Assembly (NCBI RefSeq): GCF_023156585.1
Contig: NZ_JALNMI010000001.1
Span: forward strand, 124,001-188,000
Source of the DNA: Subsaxibacter sp. CAU 1640
Lineage (GTDB): Bacteria > Bacteroidota > Bacteroidia > Flavobacteriales > Flavobacteriaceae
Reading direction: 5' to 3'
DNA length: 64,000 nucleotides
A program made the translations under genes and the position numbers. Positions 28,018 through 37,097 of this stretch are shown here, piece by piece (the first letter of the stretch is position 1; each line of letters begins with the position of its first letter). The notes under the pieces were generated by a model. That model was not told where the DNA came from and ran no database searches. It saw only the letters and a program-made list of their open reading frames with translations.

Positions 28018-29049
28018 TCAATTTTCAGCTAAATGTTTTAAGGTTTGCGCAGCAGATTCGGCTGTGATATCACGCTGTGGACTAGCGAACATCTCATAGC
28101 CAACCATAAATTTTTTCACAGTGGCACTACGTAACAGAGGCGGATAAAAACTCATATGCCAATGCCAATGCTCGTTCTTTTTGCCATTGCAAGGCGCCTG
28201 ATGAATCCCGCTGGAATAGGGAAACGACGTATTGAACAACTTGTCATACAACTTGGTAATTACTGAAATAGCTTCCGCAAAAAGAATGGTTTCCTCTTCG
28301 GTCATTGCCAAAATATCTTTTTCGGACAACTTCGGGATTATCATCGTCTCGTAAGGCCACACTGCCCAAAACGGAATCAGAACCACAAAGGCTCTATTTT
28401 CAAACACAATGCGTTCTTTCAACTGCAATTCTTGTTTTAAATAATCACTTAAAAGCGTTCTTTGATTTTGCTCAAAATAATGCAGTTGATGTTTATCTTT
28501 CTTTAGAATCTCATTCGGTAAACTCGATTGGCTCCAAATCTGTCCGTGAGGATGCGGATTGCTACAACCCATAATCGCACCTTTATTTTCAAAAATCTGA
28601 ACATATTGAATGTTATTAAGCTTGCTCAAACGTCGGAATTCATCTTGCCACGCATACACCACTTTTTGGATGTCACGAACGTTCATTTGTGCCAAACTTT
28701 TGGAATGGTCAGGACTAAAACAAATTACTTTACAGACACCTTGTTCACTTTCCGCCTTTAGCAACCCATTGTCGACTTTAAAAGATTTTGAATCACTTTG
28801 CAAGGCTGAAAAATCATTGACAAACACAAATACATTTTTGTAATCGGGATTAACTTCGCCGTTGGCACGCACGTTTCCAGCACATAAATAGCAGGTTGCA
28901 TCGTGAACAGGACGCACCTCTTTGACCGTCTCTTCTTGCTGCCCTTGCCAAGGACGCTTGGAACGATGTGGAGAAACCAAAACCCACTCTCCAATGAGCG
29001 GATTGTAGCGTTTATGCGAAAAATTGTGGATGTCAGAATTCGTGTCCAT
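28018..29049 (-). CDS. galT: Galactose-1-phosphate uridylyltransferase
   Basis: This 343-residue cytoplasmic Leloir enzyme transfers UMP from UDP-glucose to galactose 1-phosphate. The N-terminal region carries YNPLIGEWVLVSPHRSKRPW (15-34). CYLC (53-56) fits a Zn site and SNPHPHGQ holds the catalytic His168. HWHWHMSFYPP near the C-terminus is also typical. It lies between galK (5 nt upstream) and the GH-A glycosidase gene. No domain is missing and the length is normal for the family. There is no galE in the operon, so UDP-glucose/UDP-galactose interconversion must be encoded elsewhere. Confidence 0.96.
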   Translation of the reverse strand: MDTNSDIHNFSHKRYNPLIGEWVLVSPHRSKRPWQGQQEETVKEVRPVHDATCYLCAGNVRANGEVNPDYKNVFVFVNDFSALQSDSKSFKVDNGLLKAESEQGVCKVICFSPDHSKSLAQMNVRDIQKVVYAWQDEFRRLSKLNNIQYVQIFENKGAIMGCSNPHPHGQIWSQSSLPNEILKKDKHQLHYFEQNQRTLLSDYLKQELQLKERIVFENRAFVVLIPFWAVWPYETMIIPKLSEKDILAMTEEETILFAEAISVITKLYDKLFNTSFPYSSGIHQAPCNGKKNEHWHWHMSFYPPLLRSATVKKFMVGYEMFASPQRDITAESAAQTLKHLAEN

Positions 29050-29054
29050 TGTGA

Positions 29055-30206
29055 TTAATTTTGAATGAGATGCGTTCCTTGTGATAATTTCACTTTATAA
29101 ATAGAACAATGCTTTCCATATGTTTTTAAATATTTTTCTGAAATATCAGTCGCGTAAGAATCCATAGCATCTCGGTGAACAATATTAATGGTACAACCTC
29201 CAAAACCGCCACCCATCATGCGTGCGCCTTTGACTTGTGGATGCATTTTGGCTTGCTCAACCAAGAAATCCAACTCTGGACAACTGATTTTAAATTGATG
29301 CTGTGCACCATCGTGCGCCTCAAAAAGCAATTGTCCCAAAGCGTCCAAATCATCATTTTCAATGGCTTTCCCAGAATTCAGCACACGCTCATTTTCTTGT
29401 AACACATATAAAGCTTTTTGATACTCCACAGGTGTAAGTTGGTCTTCAATTGCCTTGAGACCTTCTTCAGTCGCGTCACGTAAAAAATCTATTTTCAGCA
29501 AATTGGCTACTTTCTCACAGACGTGACGCCTATCGTTATATTCTGCATCCACCAAATTATGGCTCACATTGGTATTAATCAACATAATGCCATACTCTTT
29601 AAAATCGAGCTTGTAGGATTTTGATTCTTGCGCTCTGCAATCGAGCAACAGCGCACTGTCTTCCACTCCAAACATACTTGCGTATTGGTCCATAATTCCG
29701 CAACGAACACCAACATAATTATGTTCTGCTTTTTGTGAAATTGCAATCATTTCGTGTTTGGTGAGATTCAATTGGAACAATTCATTCAAACCGAAAACGA
29801 TGCTGTTTTCCAAAGCTGCTGATGATGACAATCCTGCACCTTTCGGAAGGTCACCGGCAAAAACGACATCGAAAGGTTGTACTACAATTCCTTTCTTCTG
29901 AAGTTCTCCAACAACGCCGACCACAAAGTTTTTCCAATTGCCGTTTGTGATAGGTTCAATGGCATCCAACGCAAATTCGTAGGTTTCTTGTGCATCCAAA
30001 GCGAAGGCAGTACAATTGGGCGAAGAACTCTTGCCAATAGCGGCAATAATGCCTTTGTCGATGGCGGCCGGAAACACAAAACCCTCATTGTAATCGGTAT
30101 GTTCGCCGATGATATTGATTCTTCCTGGCGAGCTGATGATTAACGGCTCACTTCCAAATTTCTCTTGAAATGCCTGTGTTACTTTATGTACGAGTTCTGT
30201 ATTCAT
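29055..30206 (-). CDS. galK: Galactokinase
   Basis: This 383-residue GHMP kinase phosphorylates galactose at C1 with ATP. Family motifs are visible in order: the galactokinase signature SPGRINIIGEHTDYNEGFVF (26-45), the ATP-binding LPKGAGLSSSAALE (about 124-137), and the C-terminal MMGGGFGGCTI. It directly abuts galM upstream (1 nt between genes) and is followed by galT, so the three Leloir genes are co-transcribed. It is cytoplasmic and of normal length. Confidence 0.97.
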   Translation of the reverse strand: MNTELVHKVTQAFQEKFGSEPLIISSPGRINIIGEHTDYNEGFVFPAAIDKGIIAAIGKSSSPNCTAFALDAQETYEFALDAIEPITNGNWKNFVVGVVGELQKKGIVVQPFDVVFAGDLPKGAGLSSSAALENSIVFGLNELFQLNLTKHEMIAISQKAEHNYVGVRCGIMDQYASMFGVEDSALLLDCRAQESKSYKLDFKEYGIMLINTNVSHNLVDAEYNDRRHVCEKVANLLKIDFLRDATEEGLKAIEDQLTPVEYQKALYVLQENERVLNSGKAIENDDLDALGQLLFEAHDGAQHQFKISCPELDFLVEQAKMHPQVKGARMMGGGFGGCTINIVHRDAMDSYATDISEKYLKTYGKHCSIYKVKLSQGTHLIQN

Positions 30207-31115
30207 TTATGCAGTTGCATTAGATTTTACATCGACTTTCCAATACGATTCAAAACGTTCATTGGGCTGCAAAAGTTTCAAACCGCGAGGGTCGTTAAAA
30301 CTATTGGCAGCACCAGATTGAGGCTCAATAGCGATGGTTTTCCGATTTGGAGGAATATAAATCTGAACGTAATTATTTGTTTTTGAAAAAGTGAAATTCA
30401 GGTGATAATCTGGAGTTTTGAATTGCAGTTGCTCGCCATCCATCAAAAAACAATTATCCAATTCTAAATCCTTGATTTTTGAATTGTCAAATATTTCCAC
30501 TTCTTCTTCGTGTGTGGGAATCAATTGTGAGTTGACCAAAATCTTTCGGTGGCAATTCAAACTTAAATAACTTTCGGATAGATTGCTCGAAACAAAATAG
30601 GGATGCCAGCCAAGCGTAAACGGAAAGGCACGATTGTCCATATTCTTTATGTCAACAATCATTTCAACAGAACTTTCCTTGAAAATATAACTTGCTGTCA
30701 AAATATATTTGAATGGAAAACCAGCATTATTTCCGTTCTCGATGTGTCGAACGTGAACCACAGCGTCATTTTTATAGCCAAATGAATGTACCAAATCAAA
30801 AGGTTTGTTGTAAACCAATCCGTGCAGCGCGTTGTTCTCTTCAACTTTATTGATATCCAACTGATACGATTTTCCATTGAAATGATATTGGCCGTTTTCA
30901 ATGCGGTTCACAAACGGGAACAAGATTGACGATGCATAAGAGACCTCATATGCGACGGTTTCTTGACTCGAAATTACAGTCGCGCCATCCAAAATCAGTT
31001 CTTGCAAACTACCTCCCAAATTCAAATCAATTTTGGCATAAACTTTTTCAGTTGAATGTTTCACTTCAACATAATTCCCTGATTCTTTCTGTATGTGATT
31101 GACCTCAAACATCAC
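30207..31115 (-). CDS. galM: Aldose 1-epimerase (galactose mutarotase)
   Basis: This 302-residue protein is of the aldose 1-epimerase family, which interconverts the anomers of galactose or other sugars. NALHGLVYNKPFD (about 88-100) carries a conserved His, and TLGWHPYF (about 167-174) carries the second conserved His. A C-terminal NNYVQIYIPP and IAIEPQSGAAN (Glu base) complete the active site. There is no signal peptide, so it should be cytoplasmic. The start overlaps the GntR-type regulator's stop by 4 nt and galK follows directly. The sequence is more divergent than classical GalM, so other mutarotase substrates are possible. The operon context favours galactose. Confidence 0.9.
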   Translation of the reverse strand: MMFEVNHIQKESGNYVEVKHSTEKVYAKIDLNLGGSLQELILDGATVISSQETVAYEVSYASSILFPFVNRIENGQYHFNGKSYQLDINKVEENNALHGLVYNKPFDLVHSFGYKNDAVVHVRHIENGNNAGFPFKYILTASYIFKESSVEMIVDIKNMDNRAFPFTLGWHPYFVSSNLSESYLSLNCHRKILVNSQLIPTHEEEVEIFDNSKIKDLELDNCFLMDGEQLQFKTPDYHLNFTFSKTNNYVQIYIPPNRKTIAIEPQSGAANSFNDPRGLKLLQPNERFESYWKVDVKSNATA

Positions 31116-32110
31116 AAAGATTTTCTGATAATCAAAGCATTAGGATTTTCAATTTTTAAATGTTCTTTGTTCAAAATCATTTGGGCCAATCGTTTTCCCA
31201 TTTGGTTAAAATCGGTTGAAATAGTGGTGATGCCACCTTCCACAATCTCTTTCATCAAGGTATCGTTATAGGAAATCACGCCTATGTCCTGTCCCAAAAT
31301 CAAGTTTTGGTCTTTGAGTTTCTTGATGAACAGAATCAGATTTTGATCATCTAAAATCAGGTACACCTCTCCTTTTTGAAGTGTTCTGTCTTTTAGTGAA
31401 TTGATGACTTCACAAGGGAAATCGGTGTGTTTTCGGTATTTCTGAAAGCCGTTCAACATTCCCAAAGGCTGTTTTTTGTCTGGAAAAAGGAGTACTACCT
31501 TTTTATAATTCTCAATAAGGTTTTGAGCTTGCATTAAACTGTTAAAAATGTCCGTTTCAAAATTTTGATAAATGGCTGGATAATCAGCTAACTCCTCGTT
31601 TGTTTGGTCCAAAATGAACACCTTATCGCTAGGCAATTTTTCAATGACACTCGACGTATTTTTAAGATTGGCAGGCATAATAACGTAATGGTTATAATTG
31701 CCCAAATTGTCATAAATCAGCTTTCGGAACATATCTTCATTGAAGTGATGAAAAAAAATATCCACCTGAATGTTCTTATCCAATTCATTGATAAAAGACG
31801 TGTACAAATCCTCTTTGAAGGCATTGAGTTCATCAAACAACAAGAATATTTTTTGCGTTACTTGAATATGTTCGCTCTTGATATAATAACCTTTCCCAAC
31901 TACAGATTCTACAATTCCGCGGTTTTTCAGTTCGTTAAAAGCCATCAAAACGGTATCTCTCGACAAGGAAAATTGGTCTCTTATATGATTAAGTGATGGC
32001 AAGGCATCACCTTTCTTCAGAGTACCTTGTGTCAAGGCATTCTCTATAGAGTGCACAATCTGTTTGTACTTTGGAGTTCCTGATTGTTCTTTTACTGAAA
32101 TTAATGCCAT
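31112..32110 (-). CDS. GntR-family regulator with sugar-binding C-domain
   Basis: This 332-residue regulator combines an N-terminal GntR winged helix (about 7-75, with LPSLNHIRDQFSLSRDTVLM) with a LacI/periplasmic-binding-protein-like effector domain (about 88-332). That architecture is common in Bacteroidota sugar regulators such as those for arabinose or fucose. It is the first gene of the galactose operon and overlaps galM by 4 nt. It is divergent from the GH2 gene, with 90 nt between the two start codons, so it very probably controls both directions and itself. The effector is likely galactose or a galactoside, by context. An ACTGGTA direct repeat in the spacer is a candidate binding site. 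Confidence 0.9.
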   Translation of the reverse strand: MALISVKEQSGTPKYKQIVHSIENALTQGTLKKGDALPSLNHIRDQFSLSRDTVLMAFNELKNRGIVESVVGKGYYIKSEHIQVTQKIFLLFDELNAFKEDLYTSFINELDKNIQVDIFFHHFNEDMFRKLIYDNLGNYNHYVIMPANLKNTSSVIEKLPSDKVFILDQTNEELADYPAIYQNFETDIFNSLMQAQNLIENYKKVVLLFPDKKQPLGMLNGFQKYRKHTDFPCEVINSLKDRTLQKGEVYLILDDQNLILFIKKLKDQNLILGQDIGVISYNDTLMKEIVEGGITTISTDFNQMGKRLAQMILNKEHLKIENPNALIIRKSL

Positions 32111-32114
32111 AATG

Positions 32115-32122
32115 CAAATATA
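32115..32122 (-). promoter_or_regulatory. Candidate -7 box, galactose operon
   Basis: On the minus strand this reads TATATTTG, an exact TAnnTTTG match, 4 nt before the start codon at 32110. If used, the transcript would be nearly leaderless. No -33 TTTG was seen at the right distance. Confidence 0.4.
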
Positions 32123-32129
32123 AAATAAA

Positions 32130-32150
32130 ACTGGTAGGTACTGGTATGGT
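32130..32150. promoter_or_regulatory. Direct-repeat candidate operator for the GntR-type regulator
   Basis: ACTGGTA occurs at 32130-32136 and again at 32140-32146, in the context ACTGGTAGGTACTGGTATGG. The 10-bp period places both copies on one face of the helix. It sits between the two candidate promoters of the divergent spacer, a position suited to controlling both. Confidence 0.5.
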
Positions 32151-32181
32151 TTATAAAAAAATTCAGTATTTTAGCATAATA

Positions 32182-32189
32182 TAATTTTG
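32182..32189 (+). promoter_or_regulatory. Candidate -7 box, GH2 gene
   Basis: TAATTTTG matches TAnnTTTG exactly and lies 11 nt before the ATG at 32201. No good -33 element was seen. Confidence 0.4.
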
Positions 32190-32200
32190 CAGCAATCATT

Positions 32201-34636
32201 ATGAATTCAATAAAGTATATTCTCTCCATAACCTTCTTGTCATTTGCATTTCAACTACAATCCCAAGTTCGAGAAATTCATAAGCTCAAATACGATTGGA
32301 AATTTCATAAAGGAGATGTGGTTAATGCTTATGCGACCAATTTTGATGATTCCAAATGGGAAACTGTGACCGTTCCTCACGATTGGGCCATATACGGACC
32401 TTTTGACAAAGAGGTCGATAAGCAAGTTGTGGCCATCTCACAAAACGGCGAAAAAATCGCTACAGAAAAAACTGGTCGTACAGGTGCACTTCCGTACATC
32501 GGAACGGGCTGGTACCGTACCGATTTTACCTTAACTGAATTCACAAAAGATAAGAAAGCACTCATTGTTTTTGATGGTGCGATGAGTGAACCTGAAGTAT
32601 TCATCAACGGAAAAAAAGTTGGCGAATGGAAATATGGCTATGCCTATTTTTATTTTGATATTACCGATTATCTCAAAGGCAACAACAGCAATACGTTGGC
32701 TGTAAAACTGACCAATAAAGGTTTGTCCTCTCGCTGGTATCCAGGAGCAGGTTTGTATCGTAACGTTAGAATCGTTTTGAAAAATAAGGCAAGCATTGAC
32801 CAATGGGGCACCTTCATCACCACTCCAAAAATCACGAAAGATGTTGCTCAAGTGAACATCAAAACCAATGTTTCAGGAAGTAATCTGCGATTGGTCACAG
32901 AGATTTTCGATGCCGAAGGCCAAAAATTGAATTCCAATGAAACACAAACGCTTTTTGGAAATTCCTTTGAACAAAATATTGCCGTTAGCAATCCCAATCT
33001 GTGGAGCCCTGAAACACCTTATCTCTACACAGCAATTTCGAAATTGTATACCGATAGCAAACTGGTAGATGAAATAAGCACTAAATTCGGGATTCGCCAG
33101 ATTCAGTTTGATCCAGAACACGGCTTTCGCTTGAATGGAAAAGTTACGAAATTCAAGGGTGTTTGTCTTCATCACGATTTGGGACCTTTGGGAACAGCAG
33201 TCAACAAATCGGCCTTGCGACGCCAAATGACCGTTTTGAAAGATTTGGGTTGCAACGCCATAAGAAGTTCTCATAATATGCCTTCCATTGAGCAACTGGA
33301 ATTGGCGGACGAGATGGGATTTTTGTTTTTGGCGGAAAGTTTTGACGAATGGGCAAAACCGAAAGTTGAAAATGGTTATAATCGCTATTTCGAAGACTAT
33401 GCAGAAAAAGATGTGGTCAACTTGGTACGTGCTACTAGAAATCATCCATCCATTGTGATGTGGAGCTCTGGAAATGAAGTGCCAGACCAGTGGGGCAACG
33501 AAGGCGTTAAACGTGCCAAATGGTTACAGGAAATTTTCCATCGCGAAGACCCGACGCGTCCAGTAACTGTCGGGATGGACCAAGTAAAAGCGGTAATGGA
33601 ATCCGGTTTTGGAGCCTTGATGGATGTACCTGGATTAAATTATCGTGTGAATTTGTATGAAGAAGCTTATGAGAAATTTCCTCAAGGTTTTATTCTCGGC
33701 TCGGAAACGGCATCAACGGTTAGCTCTCGCGGGATTTACAAATTTCCTGCGGAAAAAGCGAGTATGAAGACCTATTCAGATTTTCAGTCTTCCTCATACG
33801 ATTTGGAATATTGCAGTTGGTCCAATTTACCTGAAGATGATTTTGTACTGCAGGATGACAAGCCTTGGGTCATTGGTGAATTTGTCTGGACAGGTTTTGA
33901 TTATCTCGGCGAACCGACGCCTTATGATGAGGCTTGGCCTTCAAGAAGTTCGTATTTCGGGATGATTGATTTGGCTGGCATTCCAAAGGATAGATACTAC
34001 TTATACCGAAGCCGCTGGAATACCAAGGACAACACCTTGCATATGTTACCACATTGGAATTGGGAAGGACGTGAAGGCGAAACGACACCTGTTTTTGTTT
34101 ACACGAATTATGATAGCGCGGAATTATTTCTCAATGGAAAAAGTCTTGGAGTTCAAAAGAAAAACAATGAATCCAAACAAAGTAGATACCGCTTAATGTG
34201 GATGGATGTCAAATATGAACCTGGAACTTTAAAAGTGGTAGCATTGGATGATAATGGACAGCCCGTTGCCGAAGAAGAAATTAGAACCGCAGGGAATCCG
34301 TATAAAATTGTGTTAGATTCAGATGTTCAAACTTTAAAAGCAGACGGAGAAAACTTGGCATTTGTGACCGTTTCCGTAGTTGATAAAAATGGTATTCCGT
34401 GTCCGACAGCCAACAATCAATTGGATTTTAAGGTCAAAGGAAAAGGAAGTTTCAGAGCAGCCTGCAATGGTGATGCCACATCTTTGGAACTATTTCACAA
34501 ACCGACGATGAAGCTTTTTAGTGGAAAATTGGTGGTGATTGTTCAGTCTTCCGAAGAAGCTGGCAACATCGAGTTGACGGTTTCTAGTAAAAATCTGAAA
34601 AGTGCAAAAATGACTCTGAACTCTGAAGAAAAGTAA
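32201..34636 (+). CDS. GH2 beta-galactosidase family enzyme, secreted
   Basis: This 811-residue GH2 enzyme has a signal peptide (about 1-21). The order is the sugar-binding jelly roll (about 25-195), an Ig-like domain (200-300), the catalytic barrel (about 302-600), and C-terminal domains like DUF4982 (from about 625, VYTNYDSAELFLNGKSLG) and a last Ig-like domain. WSSGNEVPDQW gives acid/base Glu426. GSETAS gives likely nucleophile Glu502, 76 residues later, the same distance as in LacZ. It should remove terminal beta-galactose in the periplasm. It is divergent from a GntR-galM-galK-galT operon, which supports beta-galactosidase over other GH2 activities. Its 3' end converges with the topoisomerase gene with only 12 nt between them. 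Confidence 0.9.
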   Translation: MNSIKYILSITFLSFAFQLQSQVREIHKLKYDWKFHKGDVVNAYATNFDDSKWETVTVPHDWAIYGPFDKEVDKQVVAISQNGEKIATEKTGRTGALPYIGTGWYRTDFTLTEFTKDKKALIVFDGAMSEPEVFINGKKVGEWKYGYAYFYFDITDYLKGNNSNTLAVKLTNKGLSSRWYPGAGLYRNVRIVLKNKASIDQWGTFITTPKITKDVAQVNIKTNVSGSNLRLVTEIFDAEGQKLNSNETQTLFGNSFEQNIAVSNPNLWSPETPYLYTAISKLYTDSKLVDEISTKFGIRQIQFDPEHGFRLNGKVTKFKGVCLHHDLGPLGTAVNKSALRRQMTVLKDLGCNAIRSSHNMPSIEQLELADEMGFLFLAESFDEWAKPKVENGYNRYFEDYAEKDVVNLVRATRNHPSIVMWSSGNEVPDQWGNEGVKRAKWLQEIFHREDPTRPVTVGMDQVKAVMESGFGALMDVPGLNYRVNLYEEAYEKFPQGFILGSETASTVSSRGIYKFPAEKASMKTYSDFQSSSYDLEYCSWSNLPEDDFVLQDDKPWVIGEFVWTGFDYLGEPTPYDEAWPSRSSYFGMIDLAGIPKDRYYLYRSRWNTKDNTLHMLPHWNWEGREGETTPVFVYTNYDSAELFLNGKSLGVQKKNNESKQSRYRLMWMDVKYEPGTLKVVALDDNGQPVAEEEIRTAGNPYKIVLDSDVQTLKADGENLAFVTVSVVDKNGIPCPTANNQLDFKVKGKGSFRAACNGDATSLELFHKPTMKLFSGKLVVIVQSSEEAGNIELTVSSKNLKSAKMTLNSEEK

Positions 34637-34648
34637 TACGTCAAAAAA

Positions 34649-35662
34649 TCAATTCAATCGTTTTTTGAGCATACACAGAACACCTAACTCTTCGCGAGAC
34701 AAGTTTTCGTTCTTCTTAATCAAATGATTCACTTCCTTTTGAAAATAATTGATGGTTTTTCCATCAACATATTCTTCAATGACTCTTGGATCGATATAAG
34801 AACTTCTCGCTACCGAAGGTGTGTTTCCGAGTTGTTCACTCACTTTGATAACGGCATTTCGGATATTTTTGTCCAACGCCTTTTGGTCCTTTTCTTCAAG
34901 AGCCCCTATTTCATCAAGAGCAATAGCAGCTATCACCGTTCCGGCCCAAGTTCTAAAATCTTTTGCAGAAAACTCTTCGCCCATCACATCCCGTATATAT
35001 TCATTTAGATGGTCACTTTTTACATCCTGTCGATTACCATCCTCATCAATAAATTTAAAAATTTCATATCCTGGCAATTCATCAATTTCTTTCACGATAC
35101 GAGCCAGTTTTTTGCCCACAATATGACGTTCTTGCTCCTTACCTGATTTTCCTATATAATGAAAAATCAACTCATCACCTTCAATTTGTAAATGTTTACT
35201 TCGGATGGTGGTCAAACCATAAGATTTATTTTCTTTGGCATAGCGGTCACTACCTGGTCTAAAATAGGCGGCTTCGAGCAAACGAACCATACAAGCCAAA
35301 ACTTTTTCACGACCTAGAGTCCGTTTTCGTAAATGCTGTCCTGTCACACGGCGCATATGCTCCAACTGATCTGCGAATTGAAGGATTCTATCAAATTTCT
35401 GTTGCTCCTGTTTCTGACGAAATTTTGGATTGTAGATGTATTGTTTTCGACCTTTATCATCACGACCCGTCACAAGAATTTTTCCACCTTTTCGTGAATT
35501 TATTTCAACCTCTGTCCACGCTGGAGGAATCACCAAAGATTTGAACCATTCTTTCAAATCCTTATCCGTAATAGTGTTTCCAGACTCATCCAGATAACGA
35601 AAACCTTTGCCGTGTTTTTTTCGGTAATACATTTGAATTTTATTAGCAGACCAATTTAACAC
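34649..35662 (-). CDS. Type IB DNA topoisomerase
   Basis: This protein of up to 337 residues relaxes DNA by a single-strand break through a 3'-phosphotyrosine. In GTG-start numbering, VIPPAWTEVEI (44-54), RPGSDRYAKENKSYGLTTIR (135-154), FSAKDFRTWAGT (231-242) and the active-site Tyr289 in ARSSYIDPRV are diagnostic. The longest frame starts at GTG 35662 and an in-frame stop lies just upstream. ATG 35632 (MYYRKKHGKGF) is an alternative giving 327 residues. Either way the segment before the conserved GKGF is shorter than in most bacterial relatives. It has no link to pectin and lies 73 nt after the GH28 stop on the same strand, so it may be read through from the pectin operon. Confidence 0.92.
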   Translation of the reverse strand: MLNWSANKIQMYYRKKHGKGFRYLDESGNTITDKDLKEWFKSLVIPPAWTEVEINSRKGGKILVTGRDDKGRKQYIYNPKFRQKQEQQKFDRILQFADQLEHMRRVTGQHLRKRTLGREKVLACMVRLLEAAYFRPGSDRYAKENKSYGLTTIRSKHLQIEGDELIFHYIGKSGKEQERHIVGKKLARIVKEIDELPGYEIFKFIDEDGNRQDVKSDHLNEYIRDVMGEEFSAKDFRTWAGTVIAAIALDEIGALEEKDQKALDKNIRNAVIKVSEQLGNTPSVARSSYIDPRVIEEYVDGKTINYFQKEVNHLIKKNENLSREELGVLCMLKKRLN

Positions 35663-35735
35663 AAATTACAAATGCTATAAGTTGAATTGTTAACTCAAAT
35701 CAAATTGATTTAGGAGGTTAGGATACTAAAAAATA

Positions 35736-37088
35736 TCAATTGGCAGCGCTTGGAACGCTTTGTTTTTCGCCAATAACTACTTCATTAAACGTGACATTAT
35801 TTGTATTCGTAAGTGTCATTCCGTTTTTGGCTTTGTTTATAGTGAGACGGTCCAGAGTAACATTTTCAACCTTTTGGGTCGCATAACCCTCCAACACGAT
35901 AGCAGTATTGCTCACATTCCCGAAGCTAACATTTGAAATATAGATATTTGAGATTTTTGAAGGAAAGTCTCCACTTCCCTCGCCGTGGTAATTAGCTGTT
36001 ACGTAGATAGCGTCTTCCACGTCACCAAATTCGGTATCAGTGATTGACACATCACGAATATAGCCACCTCGGTCGCTATTGGTTTTCAGATAAATACCAC
36101 GCTTTAAATAACCGCTCGCTCGATTGTCGTACGCATATACTTTCTGGACACCAGCGCTCATTTCACTGCCAATTACGATGGCGTGCAAACCTTTAAATCG
36201 GTTGTTCCGAATAAGGATATGCTGCGATGGTTGGTCTGAACTAGCACGTCCATCGTGGTCGCGTCCCGCTTTGATAGCAATATTATCGTCTGCATTGTCA
36301 AAGTCGATATCTTCGATGAGAACATATTTCGATTGTTCAATATCAATGCCATCATTGTTTTTATTATGGGCATTGTACTGAAGTCCACGCAATGTAATGC
36401 GTTCGCTCTTCAACAGGTGCACACACCAAAAAGGTGCATCTTCAATCGTGACATCTTCTATAAGAATGTTTTTTGAATTGACGAACTGAATAAGCTGTGG
36501 ACGTAAATAATGACCTTCGCCAAAACGTCGCTCCGCCACATTTACTTGCTGATGATTCATATCGCCACTCAATTGCTTGCCTTTATCTTCCAGAGCTTTC
36601 CAAGAACTCCATTCAGAATTGCCCTCGCCATCGATAGTTCCCGTGCCTGTTATGGCAACATCTTCCACATCGATACCATAAATCATAGGACTATAGTTGT
36701 AGAGCGACGTGCCTTCCCAACTGGTAAGAACCAATGGATAATCTTTTGGATTGGTACCAAAAATGAGCTTCACACCATCTTCAAGATGCAATGCAGTGCG
36801 GCTTACAAAATGAATCGGTCCTTTGATAAGATAGTTCCCTTTCGGAACTACAATGGTACCTCCATTCTTCTTGGCACAGGCATGCATAGCCTTGTCGAAA
36901 GCGATTTTGCAATCAGTCGTACCATCACCCTTTGCTCCGAAATTGGTCACGTTCACACGGTAATTTGGAATCTTTGGTAAACTGATTTGGCTCTCAATAG
37001 ACTTTACGATAGAATCTCGGTTGAAAGTCAGCTGACCCATCATCGGAATCGTAAAAAACAACAACAGAATGGCACTAACAGTTTTCAT
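35736..37088 (-). CDS. GH28 polygalacturonase family, secreted
   Basis: This 450-residue right-handed beta-helix enzyme has a signal peptide (about 1-19). The GH28 catalytic set is visible: NNDGIDI (Asp246), ADDNIAIKAG (Asp267/268), GLHAIVIGSE (His302, where most members have GHG), and RGIYLKT (Arg330/Lys335). It should hydrolyse alpha-1,4-galacturonic or rhamnogalacturonan links in the periplasm. The start lies 9 nt after the CE12 stop, so it is the last pectin gene of this minus operon. The N-terminal part, NFGAKGDGTTDCKIAFDKAM (49-68), is the family's usual entry strand. Exo- versus endo-activity cannot be decided. Confidence 0.92.
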   Translation of the reverse strand: MKTVSAILLLFFTIPMMGQLTFNRDSIVKSIESQISLPKIPNYRVNVTNFGAKGDGTTDCKIAFDKAMHACAKKNGGTIVVPKGNYLIKGPIHFVSRTALHLEDGVKLIFGTNPKDYPLVLTSWEGTSLYNYSPMIYGIDVEDVAITGTGTIDGEGNSEWSSWKALEDKGKQLSGDMNHQQVNVAERRFGEGHYLRPQLIQFVNSKNILIEDVTIEDAPFWCVHLLKSERITLRGLQYNAHNKNNDGIDIEQSKYVLIEDIDFDNADDNIAIKAGRDHDGRASSDQPSQHILIRNNRFKGLHAIVIGSEMSAGVQKVYAYDNRASGYLKRGIYLKTNSDRGGYIRDVSITDTEFGDVEDAIYVTANYHGEGSGDFPSKISNIYISNVSFGNVSNTAIVLEGYATQKVENVTLDRLTINKAKNGMTLTNTNNVTFNEVVIGEKQSVPSAAN

Positions 37089-37097
37089 AGATAGTTA

